A DNA stretch of 64,000 nt from Austropuccinia psidii (taxonomy: Eukaryota > Basidiomycota > Pucciniomycetes > Pucciniales > Sphaerophragmiaceae): assembly GCA_023105745.1 (NCBI GenBank), contig JALGQZ010000014.1, positions 5,303,888 through 5,367,887 on the forward strand, written 5' to 3'. A program made the translations under genes and the position numbers. This document shows, in pieces, positions 36,062 through 47,749 of the stretch. The stretch's first letter is position 1. Every line of letters begins with the position of its first letter. Under the pieces are notes generated by a model. That model saw only the letters and a list, made by a program, of their open reading frames with translations. It was not told the DNA's origin and ran no database searches.

Positions 36062-39000
36062 TGTAAGGTTTTTCTATGAAACTCTTGATAATAGTAGAAA
36101 ATATCAAGAGTACTATGACTTTCCTCAGTAGAAAATATAATATAATTAAATATCACAACCACAAATTTATATTATTATTAAAAATAATTATTTATATATA
36201 TATATATATATATAATCAATTATTATTAAATAATTAAGTAATAAAGGAAATCTTAATAATTATAATAAATTATCATTATTCTATTATTGCTATAGTCACA
36301 GACAATTTTAACAATAATAAGTGTAAATCTTTTAATGAGACAATTACATGTGGAAAATGAAGGTATTTATCCATTTATAAATGATATAAATATTATTTAT
36401 AAAATAAATTATCACACACACTGTGTAGAGATAATTCTTAGAGAAGAATTCTATATAAAAAGAATAATAATAGATAAAAAATATAGAGCTCAAGATAAAG
36501 CTTACTTATAATATTTACTTAATACAACAAGTCAAAAAACAACAGTTATTATATTAAAAAATGATTATAAGCTAAAAATACACACCAAAAATCAATATTT
36601 TTAAAGATAAAACATCTTGATATGATAACAAATATTATCAAAAGGTTTGTAAGAGGAATTTGTGGATTCTAAAAGATATTTAAGATAATGATTTTATATA
36701 ATAAAAAGTATTATTTGTGATTGAAAAAATGATCAGAATTCTATTATTTCAATTTAATAATTAAGAAATTAATACAGAATAAATTAAATTAAGAAATAAT
36801 TTAATAATAAGACTACATATTTAATAAAACTTGACCTGTTTAAATGTCTAATATAATTCAAATTATTGATGATTTATGGACAAAAACAGTGATTTTTAGG
36901 CTCTTTTATTCCTGCATATCATCTCTCATGATTCATAATGAATATAGAGGGTATTCTCAGTTAAAAACTGCAAAACCATGCTTAAAAATAAGGTTCTTAA
37001 CTTAAAGTAACTTATTTTTAATTCCAATTTAAGGTTACCAGTGTTATTCATAACTCCAAGTAGCTTTAATCCTCTTTTTGATTAATTATTTTAAGTTTAT
37101 TTACATTAAAATTCATAACATGAACAACTTAAAGATATAGTTTCAAGCAAAAAAAATTTCAACTCAATTTTTGATTATTTTTTAAAGAATTCTTAATTTT
37201 ATTCAAATATAATTAAAAGAGTGATTTTCCAGGCTAATTACCAATAAAACCTGTTTATAAAAGATACTTAAAATTCAATTTATACACATAGAACATTAAC
37301 TTGTAAGCTGTGTGAAAATTCCAAGCAAATACATTAAGAATTGGATTTTTAATGAATTTTTGAAGCTATTGCTATTTTTCCACATAAAATAACAATACAC
37401 ACCAAACCTTAACTTTTAATAAGGCTTTAATGCTTTGAACTTTAAAATTTTAAGCTTATTTAATATTATAAATCTTAATTAAACTTTTAAAGTTCTTAAA
37501 ACCTTGATTCCAATCTTGCATATTGGGATTTACCCTTTGGCAGCTTTAAATTCCTGTCCAAATTGGGAAAAAACCAGTTTAAACTTTAGATTTGGATCAA
37601 AGTCTAATCTCAAAGCTTAAATAAGGTTTTAAATCCTCAAATACAAGTGGACAGCCTTGATTGAATTCCTGCAGATCCAAAAAGCTGGGTACTCCAGCTC
37701 TGTTTAGTCTTTTTCCTTTGTCCCACCTTTCTGTGTGGTTTTTTCCCTTTTATTCATTCAAATCCATACTATGGCCTTAAACCACTTCAAATTGAGCTCA
37801 GGATGGATTCAAATCCTGTATGGAGAATCATTAGCCAATTCAGTAAATACACACCACACCTCAATTTTAACTAAAATTTTGGTAAGTTTGCATAAACCTT
37901 ATTGAAATTTAAATTTGAGCCTATTTAAGCTTAACTTTAACAATGTTAAAAAGATTTCAATTGTATGAAAGTTCTTAGAACCTTGATTCCAATCTTGCAT
38001 ATTGGGATTTACCCTTTGGCAGCTTTAAATTCCTGCCCAAATTGGGAAAAAACCAGTTTAAACTTTAGATTTGGATCAAAGTCTAATCTCAAAGCTTAAA
38101 TAAGGTTTTAAATCCTCAAATACAAGTGGACAGCCTTGATTGAATTCCTGCAGATCCAAAAAGCTGGGTACTCCAGCTCTGTTTAGTCTTTTTCCTTTGT
38201 CCCACCTTTCTGTGTGGTTTTTTCCCTTTTATTCATTCAAATCCATACTATGGCCTTAAACCACTTCAAATTGAGCTCAGGATGGATTCAAATCCTGTAT
38301 GGAGAATCATTAGCCAATTCAGTAAATACACACCACACCTCAATTTTAACTAAAATTTTGGTAAGTTTGCATAAACCTTATTGAAATTTAAATTTGAGCC
38401 TATTTAAGCTTAACTTTAACAATGTTAAAAGAATGTTAAAAATATTTCAATTGTATGAAAGTTCTTAGAACCTTGATTCCAATCTTGCATATTGGGATTT
38501 ACCCTTTGGCAGCTTTAAATTCCTGCCCAAATTGGGAAAACCCCAGTTTAAACTTTAAATTTGGATCAAAGTCTAATCTTAAAGCTTAAATAAGGTTTTA
38601 AATCCTCCAAAACAGGTGGACAACCTTAATTGAATCCTTGCAGATCCAAAAAGTTGGGTACCCCAGCTCTATTTGGACTTTTTCCTTTGTCCCACCTTTT
38701 TGCAGGGATTTTTCCCTTTTATTCATTAAAATCCATACTATGGCCTTAAACCACTTCAAATTGAGCTCAGGATGGATTCAAATCCTGTATGGCAAATCAT
38801 TAGCCAATTCAGTAAATACACACCACACCTCAATTTTAACTAAAATTTTAGTAAGTTTGCATAAACCTTATGCAAATTTAAATTTAAGCTTATTTAAGCT
38901 TAAATTTAACAATTTTAAAAAATGTTAAAAAAGTTAAATTAGTACTTTGAGATTCTTAAATCTTCCAATAACATAAGAAATAAGTGTTTTTGGGTATAAC

Positions 39001-39211
39001 ACCTTATGGATGCACCCTAAGTTATTTTTGGTGTAGAATCCAAAAAAAATGACATAATATTTATAACTTTGTTTATCCAAAAAAAACTTATACTTATTTT
39101 TGTTATTTTTTATTTTAAATTAGATTAAAAAGTCTGTTGAAGACAAATTTAACTGTGTATAAAGTTATTTGTGGCCTTATGGGTATGTTATACATACCTC
39201 ACAGGCTCACA
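36062..39211 (-). mobile_element. Solo LTR of family B with internal triplication
   Basis: On the minus strand it starts TGTGAGCCTGTGAGG (39211) and ends AACCTTACA (36062), matching the LTR at 19170-21270 throughout. It is 3150 bp against 2101 bp because a segment of about 480 bp is present three times (37490 to about 38940). No primer site, polypurine tract or coding region adjoins it, so it is a solo LTR. The five bases on either side (CATTA and GATTC) do not form a perfect target duplication. A TA-dinucleotide run lies at about 36193-36213. Confidence 0.88.
37490..38940 (-). repeat. Three tandem copies of a segment of about 480 bp inside the LTR
   Basis: Copies start at about 37490, 37970 and 38460 (periods 479 and 490). 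Copies 1 and 2 are almost identical. Copy 3 differs more and is closest to the single copy in the LTR at 19170-21270. Each carries blocks such as CCTTGATTCCAATCTTGCAT and GGGTACTCCAGCTCTGTTTA. The 11-bp period difference is an inserted AATGTTAAAAG-like repeat. Confidence 0.9.
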
Positions 39212-39640
39212 GATTCCCAGAAGAATGTGACTGAGATGTGGTGGATTTGTTATATTTATTAAACCAGTAAATTTCTTTATGGGTCATTTCTAAATTAACT
39301 GGTTTTAAATAAAATAGGAAAATTAATTATAAGATATAAAGCAAGATTAATGATGGTTGACTATGATATGGGTTTAAAATTGAATTAGACCTAATTTAGA
39401 ATAATGATTTTGAGAATAATAAGCTAAATGTTAGTAAATGATTTGGAAAACATTTAATCAAGGAGTTAAATTCAAAAGAAAAAGGTCTTTATATATCTAT
39501 AAATCATGGGAGACTCAGCTGAAAATATTGGGTATTTTCTTTCTAAACACCAGGTTTTTGAAGGTTATTTTTGTTCAAAATTCTGCATTATTTCAAGATG
39601 GGATTGAGTAGGTTAGATATCTTAAATATTTTAGAATAAT
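39212..39640 (+). other. Short intergenic stretch
   Basis: Right flank of the LTR. No gene or repeat recognised. Confidence 0.4.
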
Positions 39641-40970
39641 TCTAAATCAAGTAGTTCTTCTTAAATCTTATCTTCATTTATTTACTCTTAATCAAGTAAT
39701 TTTTTTTTTATTAAATTTGATTGTTTTTTTGTTTTTTTTGAAAGCTATAGATTTTTATTTTGATAGTATTGATAGTATAATTGTTGATAATATTTCTTTT
39801 TTTAATGGAAAAATTTAAGAATTTAAATTTTTTTGAAAAATAAAAAATTGAAAGAATTTTTTTTTTTTAATTCAATTATAAGTGAAAAAATAAATAATTT
39901 CATTGATTTAAATCTTAATTTTACTTGTGAAAAAAAAAAATTATACATTTTTTAAATTGAAATGTTTTTTTAGAATAAAAGTTTTTTTTTTTTCTAAAAA
40001 CTTTATCAATATAGAAAAAAAAAATTTGTTCTTAATTAAAGTATTTGTTGGATCATATTTCTCAAAATTGAAAATTTTAAAAGGTTTATTTTTTTGATAT
40101 GGTTTTCATTGGAGTAATAAGAATCTTTATAATAGAACTTTATTCTTTAGAAGGTTTTTTTTTTGATTTTTAAATCTTTTAATCAATTAATTTTTTTCAA
40201 TTAAACTTACTGAATTAAATAATTTTGATAATATCCTGATTTGATCTTAACAAAACCAATTTTTTTCCTTTTTTTTTAAAAAAAAAAAAAAAAAAATAAT
40301 TTCTAAAATATTGTTTTTTTTTTAGGAATTAGAGGTATTTTTTTATTTTTAATAATTAATTATTATTTTTCAAAAATTTAATTAAAACTAATTATATTTT
40401 ATATTATTTTTATTTCAAAAAATTTTTTTTGTTTTTTTTTTTAAAATTTTATTAATATTTTCATGTTCTTTTCTTTATTCTTGAATTTTAAATTGTTTGA
40501 GATTGAAATTTAGATTTATATTTTGGAATTTCTTTAATTTTTTGACTTGAATTTTTCTATTCATATCATTCCATTTAATTCTCTCCACCTTTTTTAGAAT
40601 ATATATATATATATTTCAGCTAGGAATTTTTATTGTCTTAATATTGGGTGTTTTAAAATGGGTAGATTTTAATTTTAGGGATAATTAAAAAAAAAAATTA
40701 ATAGGAATAAATATTTAAATTTTTAATTTTAAATAATAATAATAATAATAATAATATCTTTTACTTATTTTCAATTGAATTTAAAATATTAGGTATAAAA
40801 TTTCATTTAATCTTTAAATTATTTCTAAAATCTTCATATCACTAATTTCTTTTTAAATAAAAAAATTAATAAATTAATTAATTTTATTTATGGATTAATA
40901 AATTTCTTAAAAAAAAAAATTTTTTTTTTCTAATTAATTTAACAAATTCACCCTTGAAATCAAAAAATTG

Positions 40971-41005
<35 letters not shown>

Positions 41006-43277
41006 TAAAAATTCAATTATATAATTTTATATAAAAAAAAAAAAAAGTTTCACCAAACACTTTAAATTTCATTTTCTTTAAATTTTATTAAAAAAAAAAA
41101 ATTAAACTTTTTGAAAAATCCTTATAAAAAAAATTTTTTTTAATAAAAGTGGTTTAAAAAAAAAAATCAATTAATCTTTAAATAAATAAATAAATTAAAA
41201 GAATTTCACTTTCAAATTAATTAAAAATTTATAAAAAAAAAAATATTGAATAACTTATTAATTTTTTAATAATTTATTTAAAAAAAAATTTCATAGGTTA
41301 AATCAATTTCATAATAAATATTAAAAAAGAATTTTATAAGCTTATTAGAATTTATTTTTTAAGTTCTTCTTCTCTTTTTCAATCTTTGATACCTCATAAA
41401 GATAACTCATAAATTTAAATATTAATTTAAATAAGTTTCTTAAGGTATTTATTCTTATTAAGTAATTTATTTGAATAATTATTAATCAAAATATTATTAT
41501 TCTCAAAATTAATTCACTTTAATAATTTAAGGGGAAGAAATAAAACTTTTATATTTCTTTTTTTTTTTCTTTTAAATTTAGATTAAGTTCTTAATTTTCT
41601 CTTTTATTTATTTCAAAATATTCAAAACCTTTAGGTATCACTTTTATTATAAATTTTTTTTCTTAAAAAAAAAAAAAAAAAAAAAACTTTGAGGTTTTTC
41701 ATTAATATTTTTTTTTTTTTTAATTAAATTAATTTTCTTAATAAGAATTTTATTAATCTTAAATTATTATTATTATTATTTTGAATTTGATAAAATAATA
41801 ATAACTTTTCAGTGAAAAAAAAAATCTCAAAAAATTTAAAGAATTATATTAAGTAATTTAATTAATCTTTTTTTTTTAAAAAAAAATATATATATATAAT
41901 CCTTAATATTCTAAAAAAAAAAAAAAAATTCTTAAAATGATTATTTATTTATTTTTTTTTTAAAAACTTTTATAATTTCCTTAATTAAAATTTTTGATTT
42001 TAATATTAAAAAAAATTAATTAAATTAATTTTAAAAAAAGATTTATAAAATTTATGATCAAAATTTAAATTGAAAATTAAATTAAGGAAGGAATTATTTT
42101 AAATTAATTATTTTAAATTCATTTTTAAAAATCTTTTTTTTTTTTTTTTTAGAATTTTTTTTTTTTCTTTAAAGATATTCCTTTAGAATTATTATATTTT
42201 TTAAAAAAAAAAAATTTTCTTTTTTTTTTAATTAAAGTGAATTTCTTTCTTTTTGGAAATTTTTAAAAATTCAATTGAAATTAATAATTAAATAGATTTT
42301 AATTTATAAAAAAAAAAATATTAATAAAGAAATTATTTAAATAAAAAAAAAATAATTTATTTAAATATTATTTTTAATAATTCTAATAAGTTTTTTTTTT
42401 TTTTTTTTTTTTTCTTGAAATTAATTTAAAAGTATCTGAAAAAAATTTTTTTTTAGATTACCATTAGAATTTCTAATAAAAATAAAAAAATTAAACTATT
42501 AATTAGTCAAATTTAACTATTGAGGTTTAACCCATCTTAAATGTGAAAATATTTTTTTGATCAAGACTAAAATTAAATACTATTTTATAATAATCCAAAT
42601 TAATTTTCTTTTTTTTTTTTTTTCTTTAAAAACTTCAATAATTTTGAATTTCTTTTTTTTTTAATTTTCTCTTAAAGTTTCTTAAAAAGAAAAAAATTTC
42701 TTTAATAAAATATATTTATCAAATTCTAAATTATTAAAGAATTTAAATTAATTCTTAATCAAAAAAAAAAAAAAAAAAAACTTAAGATAATTTTTTTTTT
42801 ATTTTTTTGGATTTGAATCCTTAAATATGAAAAAAAAAATATATTATATTTTTTTAGTTTTATAATTAAAATCCAAAAGAATAAAATGAGGGAAATAGAC
42901 TTTAAGGATCTTTAAAAAAAAAAAAAAAAACTTTTAGTGAAAAAAAGAGATAATTTTACCTTCTTTATCCTTTTAAGAGTACAACAAAAAAAAGTTTTTT
43001 TTTTTTTGTTTCATAGTATCAATAAAAGAATTAATAGACCCTATAATATTTAAATTATTTATTTATTAATCTTTTTAATTTGGTTTTAAATATTTTTTTT
43101 TTTAATTTTAATAGAATTATAAAAAAACATATTTTTCAATTCAATTTTTTTTTGATTAATATTAAAATTTCAAGGTTTAAAAAAAAATAATAATAAACTT
43201 TTTCCATAAAAAAAAAAAAAAAAAAAAAAAAAAATTATTAAAATTTCTTTTTAAGAATCTTAAGTCTCATAAATTAA
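39640..43277. repeat. Extreme A/T homopolymer tract
   Basis: About 3.6 kb made almost only of A and T in long unbroken runs, several over 20 bases (near 40277, 41663, 42391, 42761 and 43208). It also contains AAT/TAT trinucleotide runs at about 40732-40757 and 40972-41004. Runs of A and runs of T alternate on the same strand. No coding frame exists. Similar DNA resumes right of the Harbinger element (49342-50590), so the element was inserted into this tract. Confidence 0.85.
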
Positions 43278-43282
43278 TATTA

Positions 43283-43307
43283 GGGGGTGTCAAAGTCACC
43301 AAATCCC
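43283..43307 (+). repeat. Left terminal inverted repeat of the Harbinger element
   Basis: GGGGGTGTCAAAGTCACC followed by AAATCCC. It is the reverse complement of the right end (49312-49336) except for one base. TATTA precedes it. Confidence 0.92.
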
Positions 43308-43414
43308 GCCTTAAAATAACACGGGATTTGGAACCCAAATCCCAACACTAAATCCCAGGTTTTTTATGTATAAATCCCATGGTATTTTGACCAAATCCCA
43401 TGCATCTGGGATTT
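43301..43414. promoter_or_regulatory. Left subterminal GGGATTT motif cluster
   Basis: Seven copies of GGGATTT or its complement AAATCCC at 43301, 43323, 43337, 43350, 43372, 43393 and 43408, in mixed orientation. The right end has the same number. By analogy with other transposons with subterminal repeats, these are candidate binding sites for the transposase or the Myb-like protein. The first copy lies in the terminal repeat itself. Confidence 0.7.
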
Positions 43415-43541
43415 CAGCTTGAAACCTAACCCAAATGAGTACTCACAATTCATACCTGTACAACATGTTCTTCTGAACTCCATTTTGGACAATCTGACCG
43501 AACAGCTGATAGTCCATTTATACTTCATCATCCATATAATA

Positions 43542-44773
43542 ATGCCTCGATCCAAAGCAAGACAAATCAAGACAGACATGAAGATCACCTCTGGCCTGCC
43601 TCATCCATCAGGTCACTTAATACGTACAGATTATTTAACAATAATTAATTGGCTTTCAGTCAAGTCCAATTTCGAGTCATGTTTTGGTACTAGCGGTTCA
43701 ACAACTATTGGAAGACCTCCTTCCTCAAAGCAGCATGGGTTTCAGCTTATGGCCATTGAGGTCAACAAAAAATCACGAAATCGCCTAAACCTTAGTTCAA
43801 GCAGCATCCGAGATCGATGGCGAACATATAAAAAGAAATATATGGCAGCCAAAAAATTCGAAAACTTAACTGGGGCTGGAATAACGGAAGAAGATGAGAG
43901 TAAAGGAATAAAATCCATGAGTGAAAAGCTGGAAAGTATGTGTCCTTGCTATGCAGAAATGGATGTGCTCTTTGGCCACAAGCCCAATGTCACTCCCATT
44001 GCAAGCTATGATTCGCAAGAAAAAGACAGTCTCAATGGTGATGATGATGATGTTTTGCTTGATAAGGTACGCTATGGTCTCTTCCTTTTTATACCTCAGA
44101 TAATTAAAGCCCATTTGCTTTTCAAAGGAGAATAATCACTTGGATTCACCTCACAATCTGGATCGTTTGCTTCATAATGAGGATAACTTGGTTCCAGTGG
44201 AAAACCTTCAAGATGATTTGGTAAGTACATTTAAGAGTCATATTTATTCACACCAATATTGATTATTCCTCCTTTGATCAGCAAAGTAAATCCATAATGC
44301 ATTCAGCACAAAAGCGTAATCAAGCCATGACACCCAACTTGAATGACAAGAGTGGTTCTAGGAAAAGGTCGCTGGATATGTTTGCACCTACTTATGCAAA
44401 TATACTTGAATCACGGAACAAAGGTATGACTTGCAATTATGGATACTATTAAGAATCCTACTGACAAAATTCATGCTTATTAGCCTGTGAAATAAGTGAT
44501 CATGCACGTTTGGAGTGGGACAGGGAGAGGTGGAATGAAGAGAAAGTGTGCAACATGGAAAAACAATGGTTTGAAGAAGTCAAGCTACAAAAACAAATGG
44601 AGTTTGACAAGAAGCAAAATGCAAAGAAACATGAATTTGAAAAAGAAAAGTGGAATCGTGAATTGGAATTGAAGGAAAAGCAATGCCAGATGGATCTCAC
44701 TATAGCGGCATTGTCATCAAGCAGGCCAATCGGGGAGCTGGAACGCATTCTGGCATTAGTCAATAAAAAATAA
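43542..44773 (+). CDS. Myb/SANT-like DNA-binding protein of the Harbinger element
   Basis: Four exons are inferred: 43542-44066, 44128-44220, 44282-44423 and 44484-44773, all with GT-AG introns and a continuous frame (349 codons). The start at 43542 gives MPRSKARQIK; the frame is open 41 codons further upstream. Residues of about 30-140 form the trihelix/Myb-like domain usual in the second protein of PIF/Harbinger elements (NWLSVKSNFESCFG, IRDRWRTYKKKYMAAKKF, TGAGITEEDESKGI, then the DVLFGHKPNVTP end). An acidic stretch (GDDDD) follows. The C-terminus is a charged coiled coil (EKQWFEEVKLQKQMEFDKK). In related elements this partner brings the transposase to the element ends and into the nucleus; that role here is inferred from the family. 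It is separated from the oxygenase gene by a minisatellite. Confidence 0.82.
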
Positions 44774-45657
44774 CTTATTACATATGTGTAATGTGATCAA
44801 TTTATATATGGTGCTTGTTTAATTATTGATCTTATGTCATGAAATCTAACTCCACTTTATTACCAAAGGGAAATTTCAATTTTTATGCATAATTGACGCA
44901 CCAACTTGCCATTCCAAGTGCATATGACATTTATTTGCAATTTGCGGCAGATTTGCAAATTTGGGCAAGTTTTGCATTGAGCATTTATATGAAGTCTGTT
45001 CAAAAATCAAATTCGATGACAGTTTTTTTCCTTTTTTATGAAAATGTCATTTTATGGTTTGTTGGGAAATTTTTTCATCTTTTTCTATATATTTTTTTAA
45101 ATTTAATGGTTATTTTTTATTTTGAAGGGTTTCAACTTTTAAATGGGCAAAGTCCCTTGTTCAGTTGATTTTTGATTTTTAATTCTTAATTTTTAATTTG
45201 CTTTTTAAAGTTGATTTTTTCCTTTAATTTCATTTAATTTTTTTTTTTTTTTTTACTGCTCACCCCTCCCAATTAAAAAAAAAAAAAACTTTTTTTAAAT
45301 TTTTTTTTTTTGAATTTCAAATTTTAATTTTCATTTTTGCTTTTCACTCCTCCCTCTTAAAAAAAATCACCAAATTTTTTAAATTTGATTTGTCAATTCT
45401 CAATTATTTTTATTCTATTTTTATTTTTCACCCTTCCCTCTTAAAAAAAAACTCACTTTTTTCAAAATTCAGGTAAGTGAATTTCTCTTCTTTTTGTTCA
45501 ATCACAATCCTTTTTTGCTAATTTTTTTTAAATTTTTCTGTAGGTAATGTCCTTTTGGTCTTTTAAAATATTTTAATCATTTTTTTGCACCTCCCATCAC
45601 CATCATCATCCACAACTCACCCACCCATCATTATTTCTTTCTTTTTTTATAATCATC
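44774..45657 (+). other. Spacer between the Myb-like and oxygenase genes
   Basis: AT- and pyrimidine-rich. It includes splice-like words (CAGGTAAGTG near 45470, TGTAGGTAATG near 45540) that could belong to untranslated exons of the downstream gene. The frame 44893-45168 is not recognised and is probably chance. Confidence 0.4.
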
Positions 45658-46233
45658 ATCATACAACACTCATCATTATCCATTTCCGACTTTTTTTTTG
45701 GATTATGATCTTTACTAACCATCACTCATCATTATCCATTTCCGACTTTTTTTTTTGGATTATGATCTTTACTAACCATCACTCATCATTATCCATTTCC
45801 GACTTTTTTTTTTGGATTATGATCTTTACTAACCATCACTCATCATTATCCATTTCCGACTTTTTTTTTTGGATTATGATCTTTACTAACCATCACTCAT
45901 CATTATCCATTTCCGACTTTTTTTTTTGGATTATGATCTTTACTAACCATCACTCATCATTATCCATTTCCGACTTTTTTTTTTGGATTATGATCTTTAC
46001 TAACCATCACTCATCATTATCCATTTCCGACTTTTTTTTTTGGATTATGATCTTTACTAACCATCACTCATCATTATCCATTTCCGACTTTTTTTTTGGA
46101 TTATGATCTTTACTAACCATCACTCATCATTATCCATTTCCGACTTTTTTTTTTGGATTATGATCTTTACTAACCATCACCCATCATTATCCATTTCCGA
46201 CTTTTTTTTTTGGATTATGATCTTTACTAACCT
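45658..46233 (+). repeat. Minisatellite, ten copies of a 56-57 bp unit
   Basis: The unit CATCATTATCCATTTCCGAC, then a T-run, then GGATTATGATCTTTACTAAC and CATCACT is repeated ten times with near identity. Unit length changes by one base in the T-run. Because 57 is a multiple of three, the first copies stay open as a 19-residue repeat (45585-46106), but a one-base change ends that frame. It lies just upstream of the oxygenase gene, so it is more likely a promoter or 5' untranslated feature than coding. Confidence 0.92.
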
Positions 46234-46310
46234 TTTTTTTTCTTTTTTGTTTTAATTTTTGTTTTATTTGTTCATGTAGGGGTGGATTATTTATAAGGGT
46301 TTCTTTTGCA

Positions 46311-47662
46311 ATGTCATTTCATTTCCCATCCCTTCCATCATCCTTAAAATTCAAAAAAAAATCTCCTCCTCCTTCTCATTCTTCCAATCAGTTTGATGAT
46401 GTCATGGTTAGGACTAAACCAGACTCAGCACATCATCAGAATGATTTGGAAGATGATGAAGCTCATATTACTCCTCTTGATGTCATGGTTAGGACTAAAC
46501 CAAATATAGAACATCATGAGGATAATAATACCAAATTAAATAATAAAAGAAAGCTCACCCGAAGCCAAAGACAACACATCCATGACTCAAAAGAAATAAT
46601 GTCTCACCTTGGCCATTCCAAAAAAGAATTTAAAAACTTTTCCACAATTTCGATTGACAAGAAATCTTCAAATGCCTCATGGTTAAAACTTCCATCACTT
46701 AACACTCTCCCCCATCCTTATATCCTCATTAATAAAACATCCAAGCCGTTTTTGCCTGTCATCATATATGAAATAACCCCATTTGATAATTATTCTGGCC
46801 ACTCTCAAATGCTGCAAAAAATCGTCATGACATTAATGTCCTTATCTCAAAATCGACAAGAAATTAAAACCAATAAGCAACTCAAAGGTGGCATTATGAA
46901 AGGTATTGGGTTTCGATCTGGTTCTGATGCTGGAAAATCTGCAGGTGTGTGATCTTTTTGTCATATTCCCTTAATAATTACTGACTGATTACAAAATTAT
47001 TAGGTGTTTACTCCAGAAAACCCGGTTTAACTCCTCATCAAATTGAAACAGATAACAATCAATGGATCAAGCTTCATGAATATGACGAATTCATTTACTC
47101 AAGAATCTCCCATTTTTCAAAATTAGCAGCAAATGAAAATCAATCATTAATGGAAGCAGCCCAATTACCCAACTTCAGTCAACTCAAATGGACTTCTGCC
47201 AATCCCAAGGAAGGATTCAAATCGTTTACCAATGTCATTGTCACCCAAGATGGATTTTTCAATAAGCCACACAAAGATTTAAACGATCTCAATGCCTGGA
47301 CTTATGGTATTTTTTCTTTTGTATCAAAAAAAGATTTCCTTCCACTTCCTACTATCTTCACCCCCTCTGGACATGGCTTACACTTCCCTGAATTAAAAAT
47401 GGAGATCGATTTTTCAAAAAAACCTGGCATCATGGAAATACTTTGGAAGACATCAACAATGGTTCATCATACAACAAAACCACCTCCAGAAATTATCAAT
47501 CATGACACAATTACTCATTTTGGATGTTCTTTTCAAATAAACCATAAATTATTTAATGTAGGTGACAAATTCTTGAAAATGACACCCACTGAAATAAATT
47601 CAAGAGTCAATGGGTACTTTGAACAAAATATGCAGGATCAAAAAAGAAGTAAAAAATGTTAA
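46311..47662 (+). CDS. TET/JBP-like 2OG-Fe(II) oxygenase carried by the Harbinger element
   Basis: Two exons, 46311-46944 and 47004-47662, joined by a 59-base GT-AG intron, give 430 codons without a stop. The N-terminal 90 residues are low complexity and contain a 16-residue duplication (both copies with DVMVRTKP). From about residue 195 the sequence matches the TET-like 2OG-Fe(II) oxygenase family expanded in rusts and mushrooms (GIGFRSGSDAGKSAGVY, then VTQDGFFNKPHKD). Iron ligands are visible as His301 and Asp303 (HKD, 47270-47278), with the distal His in VHHTT (His366 or His367) after the strand MEIDF and GIMEILWK. Members of the wider family oxidise methylated bases in DNA; the substrate here is unknown. 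The likely job, by inference, is altering base methylation on or near the element. Its intact frame suggests recent selection or recent arrival. Confidence 0.75.
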
Positions 47663-47749
47663 TTGTAAATACTTTTATTTTATGAATAACATCTCCACTC
47701 CGTTGTATGCCATTAAATTAAGTACATAAAACATTGGTCCTGAAGAAAT

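Noticed and set aside
37490..38940. CRISPR-like or satellite array
   Set aside because: The three large repeats lie inside a recognisable LTR and have no spacer structure, so they are an LTR-internal duplication.
36057..39216. Target site duplication of the minus-strand LTR
   Set aside because: CATTA and GATTC do not match well enough.
39640..43277. Centromere
   Set aside because: AT-richness and nearby chromoviruses alone are not evidence, and a transcribed-looking transposon and normal genes lie close by.
45585..46106. A 173-codon open frame with a 19-residue repeat as a protein gene
   Set aside because: It is only the translation of a minisatellite whose unit is 57 bp, it ends at a one-base change in a T-run, and it has no independent support.
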